Program-made: the position numbers and the translations under genes
Assembly (NCBI RefSeq): GCF_014649715.1
Contig: NZ_BMTO01000001.1
Location: 459,047 to 523,046 of the forward strand
Direction of reading: 5' to 3'
Origin: Streptomyces lateritius
GTDB lineage: Bacteria; Actinomycetota; Actinomycetes; Streptomycetales; Streptomycetaceae
DNA: 64,000 nt
Shown: positions 22,638 through 31,537 of the stretch, one piece after another
Layout of the letters: every line of letters starts with the position of its first letter
Numbering within the stretch: position 1 is the first letter of the stretch
The notes under the pieces: generated by a model
What the model saw: the letters and a program-made list of their open reading frames with translations, nothing else
Told to the model about the DNA's origin: nothing
Database searches by the model: none

Positions 22638-24074
22638 ATGCGCCGAGCCAAAATCGTCTGCACCCTGGGCCCCGCCACCCACACATACGACCAGATCAAG
22701 GCACTGGTCGAAGCCGGAATGGACGTCGCCCGCCTCAACCTCAGCCACGGCACCTACGCCGAACACGAGGAGCGCTACCAACGCGTCCGGAAGGCCTCCG
22801 ACGAAACCGGCCGCAGCATCGGCGTCCTCGCCGACCTTCAAGGTCCGAAGATCCGCCTCGGCCGCTTCCTCGACGGACCCGTACTCCTTGAACGCGGCGA
22901 CACCTTCACCATCACCGTCGAACCCGTCGACGGCGACCGCCACATCTGCGGCACCACCTACGGCGGACTCGCCGACGACGTCACCACCGGCGAACGCATC
23001 CTCGTCGACGACGGCCGCGTCACCCTCGAAGTCACCTCCGTCGACGGGCCCAGCGTCCACACCCGCGTCATCGAAGGCGGCATGGTCTCCGACCACAAGG
23101 GCCTCAACCTCCCCGGAGTCGCCGTCTCCGTCCCCGCCCTCTCCGACAAGGACGTCGACGACCTCCGCTGGGCCCTCCGAACCGGCGCCGACGTCATCGC
23201 CCTCTCCTTCGTCCGCAGCGGACGCGACATCAAGGACGTCCACCGCATCATGGACGAGGAAGGCCGCCGCCTCCCCGTCATCGCCAAGATCGAGAAGCCC
23301 CAGGCCGTCGACAACATCGACGACATCGTCGCCGCCTTCGACGGCATCATGGTCGCCCGCGGCGACCTCGGCGTCGAAATGCCCCTCGAACAAGTCCCCA
23401 TCGTCCAGAAGCGCGCCATCAAACTCGCCAAGCGCAACGCCAAACCGGTCATCGTCGCCACCCAGATGCTCGACTCGATGATCGACAACTCCCGCCCCAC
23501 CCGCGCCGAAGCATCCGACGTCGCCAACGCCGTCATCGACGGCACCGACGCCGTCATGCTCTCCGGCGAGACCAGCGTCGGCCGGCACCCCGTCGAAACC
23601 GTCAAAACCATGAGCCGCATCGTCGAAGCCGCCGAAGAGGACATCCTCGCCAAGGGCCTCCCCCCGCTCACCGAACGGAACAAGCCCCGCACCCAAGGCG
23701 GCGCCGTCGCCCGCGCCGCCGCCGAAATGGGCGACTTCCTCGGCGCCAAATTCCTCGTCGCCTTCACCCAGTCCGGCGACACCGTCAAACGCCTCTCCCG
23801 CTACCGCTCCCCGATCCCCCTCCTCGCCTTCACCCCCGACCCCGCCACCCGGTCCCAGCTCAGCCTCACCTGGGGCGTCGAAACCTTCCTCGGCCCCCAC
23901 GTCGACTCCACCGACGCCATGGTCGCCCAGGTCGACGAAGAACTCCTCCGCATCGGCCGCTGCCGGAAAGGTGACGTCGTCGTCATCACCGCCGGCTCCC
24001 CACCCGGCGTCGCCGGCTCAACCAACCTCGTCCGCGTCCACCACATCGGCGAAGACGACAACCCCGCCGCCTGA
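22638..24074 (+). CDS. pyk: Pyruvate kinase
   Basis: This 478-residue enzyme transfers phosphate from phosphoenolpyruvate to ADP. MRRAKIVCTLGPATHTYDQI is the conserved N-terminus, LNLSHGTY and LADLQGPKIRLG follow, and VIAKIEKPQAVDNIDDIV carries the catalytic Lys and Glu. IMVARGDLGVEMP provides metal and substrate ligands, with ATQMLDSMI and PTRAEASDVANAVIDGTDAV after. The C-terminal allosteric domain is complete (FTQSGDTVKRLSRYRSPIPL, VVITAGSPPGVAGSTNLVRV). It is monocistronic, and a palindromic element precedes it. Confidence 0.97.
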   Translation: MRRAKIVCTLGPATHTYDQIKALVEAGMDVARLNLSHGTYAEHEERYQRVRKASDETGRSIGVLADLQGPKIRLGRFLDGPVLLERGDTFTITVEPVDGDRHICGTTYGGLADDVTTGERILVDDGRVTLEVTSVDGPSVHTRVIEGGMVSDHKGLNLPGVAVSVPALSDKDVDDLRWALRTGADVIALSFVRSGRDIKDVHRIMDEEGRRLPVIAKIEKPQAVDNIDDIVAAFDGIMVARGDLGVEMPLEQVPIVQKRAIKLAKRNAKPVIVATQMLDSMIDNSRPTRAEASDVANAVIDGTDAVMLSGETSVGRHPVETVKTMSRIVEAAEEDILAKGLPPLTERNKPRTQGGAVARAAAEMGDFLGAKFLVAFTQSGDTVKRLSRYRSPIPLLAFTPDPATRSQLSLTWGVETFLGPHVDSTDAMVAQVDEELLRIGRCRKGDVVVITAGSPPGVAGSTNLVRVHHIGEDDNPAA

Positions 24075-24094
24075 CCACGACCACGACCGCGGGC

Positions 24095-24687
24095 TCAGGA
24101 CCTGGGCCCCACGTCAGGTCCATGAGCGACGGACGGCTTGCGCGCGACCGAGATGTTCCGCGCGGTGCGCGACTGGCCGGTGGCCTTCCACTCGACACCG
24201 ACACGGTCAAGGGCGGCGGTGAAGAGCCCGGTGATGTCGGCGGACGAATTGGTGAAGAAGTACCGGGGGTACTCGTACCGCTTGAGCCGGCCACCGATGA
24301 TCTTCTCGATCCAGTTGGCGATCCGGGATCCGTCGGAGTGGATCAGCCCCCGGATGAACGCCCACGGGTGTGCGTTCACGATCTGTTGCTGCCACGACTC
24401 CAGGACGATGGCCCGCTCGTGCTTCTTCCCGGGCCTGATGTGGCCGTCGCCGAGGTAGAGCCCGAGCAGACAGGCGTACGCAACTTCGTTCAGCTCACCC
24501 CATCGCAGCGTGGACATTTCGGGCTGTGCCGCCCGGGACACTCGCCGCGCTTCGCACGGTCGACGTGCTTCCAGTAGCTGATCGTGCCCGTGGGGACGTT
24601 GAGCTCGCGGGCCACGTCGGCGTTCTTCGTCCCGCCTCGGAGGAGGATGAGCGCTCGCTGTCGCACCTCTGTGCCATGGAAGTGCAT
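24095..24687 (-). pseudogene. Broken HTH / LAGLIDADG homing-endonuclease-like gene
   Basis: The 5' part starts at ATG 24687 (MHFHGTEVRQRALILLRGG) and encodes a helix-turn-helix (NADVARELNVPTGTISYWKH) and a Cys/His cluster (CPGRHSPKCPRC). It stops at 24490 after CDGVS. The adjacent frame continues exactly with ELNEVAYACLLGLYLGDGHI, so one missing base near 24494 separates them. Inserting one base restores GVELNEVAY. After LGDGHI the sequence jumps to PGKKHERAIVLESWQQQIV, whereas Streptomyces relatives as I recall have about 50 more residues there. Two LAGLIDADG-like motifs remain (LLGLYLGDGHI, FIRGLIHSDGSR). The gene thus has both a frameshift and an internal deletion. Confidence 0.75.
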
Positions 24688-24730
24688 GCGACTACTCTGC
24701 GCAACGCTTCCTGGCGGCACGTAGCAAAAA

Positions 24731-24760
24731 GCGGACATTCACACGAAGGTGAACGTCCGC
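24731..24760 (-). terminator. Intrinsic terminator of tRNA-Leu
   Basis: GCGGACATTCAC (24731-24742) pairs with GTGAACGTCCGC (24749-24760) at 11 of 12 positions, with a 6-nt loop. On the minus strand the stem is followed by TTTTTGC, a canonical U-tract. It sits 11 bp past the tRNA 3' end. Confidence 0.85.
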
Positions 24761-24771
24761 TTCGGAACCAG

Positions 24772-24855
24772 TACCGGGTGCGGGACTCGAACCCGCAAGC
24801 CCTCTCGGGCAGAGGTGTTTGAGACCTCCGTGTATACCGTTCCACCAACCCGGCA
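24772..24855 (-). tRNA. tRNA-Leu (anticodon CAA)
   Basis: This 84-nt class II tRNA reads on the minus strand from GCCGGGTTGG to ACCCGGTA. The acceptor stem is 7 bp (GCCGGGT with ACCCGGT, first pair G-U). The anticodon stem-loop is GAGGT-CTCAAAC-ACCTC, giving anticodon CAA for UUG codons. A long variable arm (TGCCCGAGAGGGCT) and a T arm (GCGGG-TTCGAGT-CCCGC) are present. CCA is not encoded. The UUG codon is rare in this GC-rich genome. Its terminator lies downstream, and the broken LAGLIDADG gene follows. Confidence 0.95.
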
Positions 24856-24870
24856 GGGTGACCGCGTGCA

Positions 24871-24876
24871 GCATAC
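24871..24876 (-). promoter_or_regulatory. Possible -10 element for tRNA-Leu
   Basis: TATGCT on the minus strand ends 15 nt before the tRNA 5' end, at the distance expected for a vegetative -10 hexamer. No good -35 hexamer is visible at 17-18 bp. Confidence 0.35.
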
Positions 24877-24948
24877 CGTGTGCGCGCTGGCCAAGCCCAC
24901 TAGGTAGGCTTCACGGTGCAGCGCCACGCCCCGCAACGAGGAGCCCCC

Positions 24949-25608
24949 GTGACCGCCCCCGAGTCGCCCCAGCCCGCCGCAGACGACGTCGACGCGTCGC
25001 ACGTTCCGCCGCTGACGACCCGTGTCGTCATCGCCGAGGACGAGGCCCTCATCCGCCTCGACCTCAAAGAGATGCTCGAAGAAGAGGGCTACTCGGTCGT
25101 CGGCGAGGCCGGTGACGGCGCCACGGCCGTCGAGCTCGCCCGCGAGCACCGCCCCGACCTGGTCATTCTCGACGTGAAGATGCCCGTCCTCGACGGGATC
25201 TCCGCCGCCGAGAAGATCGCGGGCGAGTCCATCGCCCCGGTCCTCATGCTCACCGCCTTCTCGCAGCGCGACCTCGTCGAGCGGGCGAGGGACGCCGGTG
25301 CCATGGCGTACCTGGTGAAGCCGTTCAGCAAGAGCGACGTGGTGCCGGCGATCGAGATGGCCGTGTCCCGTTTCGCCGAGCTGCGGGCGCTGGAGAAGGA
25401 GGTCGCGGACCTCTCCCAGCGGCTGGAGACGCGCAAGCTGGTCGACAGGGCGAAGAGCATCCTGCAGACGCAGTACGGGCTGACGGAGCCGGCGGCGTTC
25501 CGTTGGATCCAGAAGACGTCGATGGACCGTCGTATGTCGATGCAGCAGGTCGCGGAGGCGGTCATCGAGGACGCCGAGGAGAAGAAGGCGGCCAAGGGCC
25601 AGCAGTAG
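24949..25608 (+). CDS. pdtaR: PdtaR-type ANTAR response regulator
   Basis: This 219-residue two-domain protein has a receiver (residues 25-140) with IAEDEALIR, phospho-acceptor Asp75 (LVILDVKMP), MLTAF and Lys124 (YLVKPF). It is followed by an ANTAR RNA-binding domain (150-210: RKLVDRAKSILQTQYGLTEP, RRMSMQQVAEAVI). When phosphorylated, such proteins bind paired hairpins in nascent RNA and block termination. The cognate kinase PdtaS is not in this window. The GTG at 24949 follows GAGGAG. It is divergent from tRNA-Leu and convergent with the liv operon across a strong hairpin. Confidence 0.93.
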   Translation: MTAPESPQPAADDVDASHVPPLTTRVVIAEDEALIRLDLKEMLEEEGYSVVGEAGDGATAVELAREHRPDLVILDVKMPVLDGISAAEKIAGESIAPVLMLTAFSQRDLVERARDAGAMAYLVKPFSKSDVVPAIEMAVSRFAELRALEKEVADLSQRLETRKLVDRAKSILQTQYGLTEPAAFRWIQKTSMDRRMSMQQVAEAVIEDAEEKKAAKGQQ

Positions 25609-25633
25609 TGCCGTAGGACGAGGACGACGAGAA

Positions 25634-25669
25634 GGAGGCCCGCCCCACAACGCTGTGGGGCGGGCCTCC
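25634..25669. terminator. Bidirectional terminator between pdtaR and livF
   Basis: GGAGGCCCGCCCCACA (25634-25649) and TGTGGGGCGGGCCTCC (25654-25669) form a 16-bp perfect stem with a 4-nt loop. It is followed by TCGTTCTC on the plus strand and preceded by CTTCTCGTC on the minus strand. It serves convergent genes. Confidence 0.88.
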
Positions 25670-25689
25670 TCGTTCTCGGAGCCGGGGGC

Positions 25690-26402
<713 letters not shown>

Positions 26403-26406
<4 letters not shown>

Positions 26407-27431
26407 GCGTCGTTCTCCTTGCCCGAACCGGGGGCCTTCGGGGTGTCCTCGGCCGCGGTCTCTGTGCTGTCCGTGGCGGCGTCGGTGGCCTCGTCGGCGT
26501 CGGAGGGCTCGGGGTCGGCGTCCGTGCCGGTCGCCTCCTCCGCGGTCGCCTCCGCGGTCGCCTCTTCGGCGGCGGCCTCCGCCGCCTCGACCTCGGCCAC
26601 CTCCTCCTCGCCGGGCGCGCCTTCGAAGGGCTCGCCGAGGTAGGCGGCGATGACCCTTTCGTCGCTCTGGACGGTCTGGCTGTCGCCTTCGAGGAGCTTC
26701 TCGCCCTGGACGAGTACGGCGACCCGGTCGCAGAGGTTGAAGATGAAGCGCATGTCGTGCTCGATGACGAGCACGGCGACGCCCATGTCCCGGATGGCGA
26801 AGATGAGCTCTTCGGCGGCCCGGGTCTCCTGGGGGTTCATGCCGGCGGTGGGCTCGTCGAGGAGGATGAGGCCGGGGTCGCTGGCGAGGGCGCGGGCGAT
26901 TTCGAGCTTGCGCTGCTCGCCGTAGGGGAGGTTCTTCGCGAGGTGGTCGGCCTTGTGCTTGAGGCCGATGAACTCGAGGAGTTCCAGGGCTCGCGTCTCC
27001 GCTTCGGCTTCGGCCTTCTTGAAGCCGGGGAGGCGCAGGAGGGCGGACCAGAGGCCTTCCTTCATCCGGGTGTGACGGCCGACCAGGACGTTCTCCAGGA
27101 CGGTCATGTTGCTGAAGAGTCGGATGTTCTGGAAGGTGCGGGCGATGCCGGCGTCGGTGACCTTGAAGGACTTGGGCGGCAGCACGTTGCCCTTGTAGCG
27201 GACTTCGCCTTCGGTGGGGATGTAGAGACCGGTGAGGCAGTTGAAGAAGGTGGTCTTTCCGGCGCCGTTGGGGCCGATGAGACCGACGATCTCTCCGCTG
27301 TTGACGGTGAGGTTCACGTCGCGGACGGCGGTGAGGCCGCCGAAGCGCATGGTGACTCCGCGGGCGTCGAGCACGGGCTCGCGCTCGGGGACCGCCGGGG
27401 CGGTGTCCTTCGTCGTGGTGGTGGTGGTCAT
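26403..27431 (-). CDS. livG: Branched-chain amino acid ABC transporter ATP-binding protein LivG
   Basis: This 342-residue ABC ATPase has GPNGAGKT (53-60), a LivG-type insert (ARTFQNIRLFSNMTVLENVL), the signature LPYGEQRKLEIARAL and LILLDEPTAGMNPQE. The catalytic domain ends near residue 280 at AYLGEPFEGAPG. About 60 more residues follow, almost all Ala, Glu, Asp and Thr (EEATAEATAEEATGTDADPE and on), an acidic disordered tail not typical of LivG. The start has a run of Thr (MTTTTTTKD). It overlaps livF and lies three bases after livM. Confidence 0.93.
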
Positions 27432-27434
27432 GGT

Positions 27435-29276
27435 TCAGGCACCTGCCTTGGCGAGCGTGGCGGGCGCTTCGGCGTTCTCGTGGAACTCGAGCTGGTTGCG
27501 CCGGTTGGCGATGATGCCTTCGGGGCGGAACCGCATGAGCAGGATCAGCGCGAGTCCGAAGGCGAGCAGCTGGTAGTCGCCCATGAACTGAAGCTTGTTG
27601 GGGATGAGGAAGAGCAGTGCCGCGCCGACCAGGGGGCCGCTCATGGTGCCCATGCCGCCGAGGACGACGGCTGCGAGCAGGAAGGCGGAGTTGGGCGGGA
27701 TGGGGCCGGCGAAGAGGTACTGCTCGGGTGTCACGGTGTAGGTGACGTGGGCCTGGACGGTGCCGGCGACGCCGGCGAGGGAGGCGCCGAGGGCGAAGGC
27801 GATGAGCTTGACGCGGAAGCCGTTGATGCCCATGGCGAGTGCGGCGGTCTCGTCTTCGCGGATGGCGACCCAGGCGCGGCCGATGCGGGAGTTGCCGCTG
27901 CGTCGGAAGACGAGGACGACGACCGCCATGATCAGCAGCATGAGGAAGAAGTAGTTGGCGAAGCGTCCGATGGTGAATCCGGCGATGGAGTGTTCCATGC
28001 CGAAGTCGAAGCCGAAGATGTTGAGGTTCGGGATGGACGCGATGCCGTTGGAGCCGTTGGTGATGTCCGGACCGGAGGTGCCGTCCGTGTTCATCATGGT
28101 GATGCGGAAGATCTCGCCGAAGCCGAGGGTCACGATGGCGAGGTAGTCGCCGCGCAGCCGCAGGGTCGGGGCGCCGATGAGGACGCCGAAGATCAGGGAG
28201 GCGCCGGCGCCGACGAGGACGGCGGCCCAGAAGGGGAGGTGGATGCCGAGCGGGGAGGTCGGTGCGCCGGAGACGAGGGCAGCGGCGTAGGCGCCGACGC
28301 CGAGGAAGGCGACGTAACCGAGGTCGAGCAGGCCGGCGAGGCCGACGACGATGTTGAGGCCGAGTGCCACCGTCGCGAAGATCAGGATGTAGACGCCGAT
28401 GGTGGCGTACTGGTCGTCGGTCTGGGTGAAGGGGAACAGGGCGGCGGCGATGAAGGCGCCGGCGATCGTGAGGTTCTGGTGCTTCGCCGTCAGCTGGGTG
28501 GCCTGCTGGATGAGGCCGGACTTGGTGAGTGCGGCGAAGCCGAGGCCGGCCGTGATGAGGAAGCCGATGAACAGCTCGTCGTACTCGGTGCCGATGCCGT
28601 AGGTGAAGATGCCGAGGCCGGTGGCGAGGATGCCGGTGATGATGAGGATCTCGACGGCGGAGGGCAGGGGGCGCAAGGTGCGGGCCTGGCCCGCGGCGAA
28701 GGAGGCCTTGAAGGTCTGCCAGCCGTTGGCGGCCTTGTGCCGGAACTGGGACCAGCTGTCGTCCTCGGGGTCCACGGGGTGGAGTTCGGGACGTTCGAAG
28801 GGCAGGGCCAGGGTGCCGATCAGGGTGAGGAGGGTGGCGACGCCGACGACGGCGCCTCCGGGCTCCAGGTTGATCGGGCCGCCGAGCTGGACGCTGATCG
28901 CGACGATCGTGTACCAGGCGGTGGCGAAGGAGGCGAGTGCGGAGAACTTGAGCGCCGCGTCGGCGCCGGCGGGGGTGAGCCAGCGAGTGCCCTTGACTCC
29001 GTACGAGGAGAGGCTGAAGAGGACGGTGAGCAGGCCGGTCACGAGGACCTGCCACTGGAGGCCGCCCGGGTAGCCGTAGACGGTGAGGTCGCCGGGGAAG
29101 GCGGCCGTCCAGGTCCAGGAGAGGAAGCAGCTGACCACTGTGAGGGCGCCGCCGCCGAGGATCAGGGCCCGGGCGGTGGTGAGGGGCAGCGGGAGGAGTC
29201 CGGTCGCCTTGGCGGGCGTGGGCTCGGGTGCGGCGGGGGCCGTCGTGTTCTCGGAAGTTGTGGTCATGGTGGTCAC
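27435..29276 (-). CDS. livM: Branched-chain amino acid ABC transporter permease LivM
   Basis: This 613-residue membrane permease has a LivM-like second half: LNIVVGLAGLLDLGYVAFLG, then GAPTLRLRGDYLAIVTLGFG, RIGRAWVAIREDETAALAMG and GGMGTMSGPLVGAALLFLIP. The first half holds several extra predicted membrane segments (ALILGGGALTVVSCFLSWTW, GVATLLTLIGTLALPF) and a soluble segment, so it is much longer than the usual 300-420 residues. The GTG start at 29276 overlaps the livH stop (GTGA). With LivH it forms the translocation pathway. Confidence 0.92.
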   Translation of the reverse strand: MTTMTTTSENTTAPAAPEPTPAKATGLLPLPLTTARALILGGGALTVVSCFLSWTWTAAFPGDLTVYGYPGGLQWQVLVTGLLTVLFSLSSYGVKGTRWLTPAGADAALKFSALASFATAWYTIVAISVQLGGPINLEPGGAVVGVATLLTLIGTLALPFERPELHPVDPEDDSWSQFRHKAANGWQTFKASFAAGQARTLRPLPSAVEILIITGILATGLGIFTYGIGTEYDELFIGFLITAGLGFAALTKSGLIQQATQLTAKHQNLTIAGAFIAAALFPFTQTDDQYATIGVYILIFATVALGLNIVVGLAGLLDLGYVAFLGVGAYAAALVSGAPTSPLGIHLPFWAAVLVGAGASLIFGVLIGAPTLRLRGDYLAIVTLGFGEIFRITMMNTDGTSGPDITNGSNGIASIPNLNIFGFDFGMEHSIAGFTIGRFANYFFLMLLIMAVVVLVFRRSGNSRIGRAWVAIREDETAALAMGINGFRVKLIAFALGASLAGVAGTVQAHVTYTVTPEQYLFAGPIPPNSAFLLAAVVLGGMGTMSGPLVGAALLFLIPNKLQFMGDYQLLAFGLALILLMRFRPEGIIANRRNQLEFHENAEAPATLAKAGA

Positions 29277-30202
29277 GCCCTGTCCGCGACGCGCTCGCCC
29301 AGCAGGCCCTGGGGCCTGAGGAGGAGGACGACGATGAGGAGTACGAACGCCCAGACATCGGCCCAGGACTGGCCGCCGAGCTGCTGCATGCCGGGGATGT
29401 GGTTGATGTAGGCGGTGGCCATGGTCTCGGCGATGCCGAGGACGAGCCCGCCGATCATGGCGCCGTAGATGTTGCCGATGCCGCCGAGGACTGCGGCGGT
29501 GAACGCCTTGAGTCCGAGGAGGAAGCCCATCTTGTAGTCGATCTGACCGTACTTGAGGCCGTAGGCGACGGCTCCGACGGCGGCGAACGAGGCGCCGAGT
29601 GCGAACGCGATCACGATGATGCGGTCGGTGTTGACGCCCATGAGCCGGGCGGTGTCCGGGTCCTGGGCCGTGGCCTGCATGCCGCGTCCGATGCGGGTGC
29701 GCATGACGAAGAAGGCGAGGAAGGCCATGCAGATCGGGGCGGCGATGACGAGGAAGACGTCACCGGTTCCGATGGTGATCGGGCCGAGCTCGATCGGGCC
29801 GCCGGGGATCTGGGGGAAGGTGCGGGCCGACTTGGCCTCGGGGTACCAGGCCCAGACGGCCTGCTGGAGGGCGAGCGAGAGGCCGATGGCCGTGATGAGC
29901 GGGGCGAGCTTGGGTCCGCCGCGCAGCGGCCGGTAGGCGAAGCGTTCGGCGCCGACGGCTATGGTCGTGGCGACCAGGATGGCGCCGATGATCATGAGGG
30001 GGAGTGCGACCCAGAGGCTGGTGCCTCCGGGGAGCATGAGCCAGACCGTCAGGGCCCCGAAGCCGCCGGTCATGAAGATCTCGCCATGGGCGAAGTTGAT
30101 GAGCTGGACGATGCCGTAGACCATCGTGTAACCAACGGCGACCAGCCCGTACATGGATCCCAGTAGCAGGCCGTTGACCAGCTGCTGCGGCAGTTCGTTC
30201 AC
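29273..30202 (-). CDS. livH: Branched-chain amino acid ABC transporter permease LivH
   Basis: This 309-residue permease has the LivH motifs NGLLLGSMYGLVAVGYTMVY, QLINFAHGEIFMTGGF, GRGMQATAQDPDTARLMGVN and LLGLKAFTAAVLGGIGNIYG, with about eight membrane helices. I chose the GTG at 30202 because GGAGG (30211-30215) lies eight bases upstream. A GTG at 30238 would add 12 residues but lacks a ribosome site and approaches the hairpin at 30239-30270. It is the second gene of the operon and overlaps livM by four bases. Confidence 0.93.
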   Translation of the reverse strand: MNELPQQLVNGLLLGSMYGLVAVGYTMVYGIVQLINFAHGEIFMTGGFGALTVWLMLPGGTSLWVALPLMIIGAILVATTIAVGAERFAYRPLRGGPKLAPLITAIGLSLALQQAVWAWYPEAKSARTFPQIPGGPIELGPITIGTGDVFLVIAAPICMAFLAFFVMRTRIGRGMQATAQDPDTARLMGVNTDRIIVIAFALGASFAAVGAVAYGLKYGQIDYKMGFLLGLKAFTAAVLGGIGNIYGAMIGGLVLGIAETMATAYINHIPGMQQLGGQSWADVWAFVLLIVVLLLRPQGLLGERVADRA

Positions 30203-30238
30203 CGCATTGTCCTCCGAGACTTTCGACGGATGTGACAC

Positions 30239-30270
30239 CGCGCGGGGCGCTTGGTACGGCGCCCCGCGCG
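30239..30270 (-). terminator. Hairpin between livK and livH (partial terminator or 3' stabiliser)
   Basis: CGCGCGGGGCGC (30239-30250) pairs perfectly with GCGCCCCGCGCG (30259-30270) around an 8-nt loop, 34 bp past the livK stop and 36 bp before livH. There is no T-run. In such operons an internal hairpin often lets the binding protein be made in excess of the membrane and ATPase subunits. Confidence 0.7.
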
Positions 30271-30304
30271 GCGAAGGTGGTGCTGGGTGGTGAGGTGGGG
30301 CGGA

Positions 30305-31537
30305 TCAGCCGCCGAAGGTGCCGGACTCGATCGGCTTGTGGGCACCGTTCTGGACGCCGTACACGGTCAGCTGCTTGTTGGTGGTGTCACCGAACTCGTC
30401 GAAGGAGACCTTGCCGGACACGCCCTCGAAGGAGATGGTCTGCATCGCCTCGACGATCTTGGCGCGGGCGTCGGAGGGCAGCTTGCCGCCGTTGGCGTCC
30501 ACGACCTTCTTGACGGCCTCGATGATGGCCCAGGTCGAGTCGTAGGAGTAGCCGCCGTACGCCTCGTACGCGTCCTTGTAGTTCTCGGCCTTGTAGTTGG
30601 CGAGGAACTCCTTGGCGGACGGGAGCGTCTCGATCGGCGCGCCGACCGAGGTGGCGATGTCGCCGTTGGCCGCGGCGCCGCCGAGCTTGATGTACTCGGC
30701 GCTGTAGAGCGCGTCGCCGCCGACGACGATGACCTTGGCGCCGGCTTCCTTGATCTGCTTGGTCAGCGGGCCGCCGGCCGGGTACTCGCCACCGTAGTAG
30801 ACGACGTCGGCGCCGGAGCTCTTGACCTTGGTCGCGACGGCGCTGAAGTCCTTGGTGTCGGGGTTGACGTGGTCGGTGCCGACGACCTTGCCGCCGAGCT
30901 TCTCGAACTCGCCCTTGAAGGTGCCGGCGAGGCCGGCGCCGTAGGTCTTCTTGTCGTCGATGATGAAGGCCTTGGTCTTCTTGGCCTTGTTGACGACGTA
31001 CTGGGCGGCGAACGGGCCCTGGATGGCGTCGGTGGTGGCGGTGCGGAAGTAGGACTTGTAGGTCCGCTTCTTCTCACCGGTGTTCCACTTGGGGCCCTGG
31101 CTGAGCGCGGGGTTGGTGTTGGCCGGGGAGACCTGCACCAGGTTCGCGTCTTCGAAGACCTTCTGCATCGACTCGGCGACGGAGGAGTTCAGGGGGCCGA
31201 CGACGCCGACCACCTCCTTGTCGGCGACCAGCTTGGTGGCGTTCTGCTGGCCGGAGGAGGGCTGGGCCTGGTCGTCGAGGGCTTCGAGCTTGAAGGTGAT
31301 GCCCTTGACGTACTGCTTCTTGTTGGCCTGCTTGACCGCGAGGTCGGCCGAGTTCTTGATGCCGAGACCCAGCGCGGAGAGGTCGCCGGTCAGGGGCGCG
31401 TCGAGGCCGATGACGACGGTCGAGTTGCCGCCGCCGGCGGCGTCGCCGCCCTTGTCGTCGCGCGAACCGCAGGCGGTGAGGGTGAGTGCTCCCGCGGTGA
31501 TCGCGGTGGTGAGGATGAGCAAGGAACGGTGTCGCAC
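30305..31537 (-). CDS. livK: Branched-chain amino acid substrate-binding lipoprotein LivK
   Basis: This 410-residue extracytoplasmic binding protein has a lipoprotein signal (LLILTTAITAGALTLTAC, lipidated Cys23), a Gly/Asp linker, and a Peripla_BP_6 fold: VVIGLDAPLTGDLSALGLGI, VVGVVGPLNSSVAESMQKVF, NTNPALSQGP and AFIIDDKKTYGAGLAGTFKG. GGYSYDSTWAIIEAVKK lies near the end. It delivers ligand to LivHM. The GTG start at 31537 follows GGAAAGGATTC. It is the first gene of the operon and is preceded by a long non-coding stretch. Confidence 0.94.
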   Translation of the reverse strand: MRHRSLLILTTAITAGALTLTACGSRDDKGGDAAGGGNSTVVIGLDAPLTGDLSALGLGIKNSADLAVKQANKKQYVKGITFKLEALDDQAQPSSGQQNATKLVADKEVVGVVGPLNSSVAESMQKVFEDANLVQVSPANTNPALSQGPKWNTGEKKRTYKSYFRTATTDAIQGPFAAQYVVNKAKKTKAFIIDDKKTYGAGLAGTFKGEFEKLGGKVVGTDHVNPDTKDFSAVATKVKSSGADVVYYGGEYPAGGPLTKQIKEAGAKVIVVGGDALYSAEYIKLGGAAANGDIATSVGAPIETLPSAKEFLANYKAENYKDAYEAYGGYSYDSTWAIIEAVKKVVDANGGKLPSDARAKIVEAMQTISFEGVSGKVSFDEFGDTTNKQLTVYGVQNGAHKPIESGTFGG

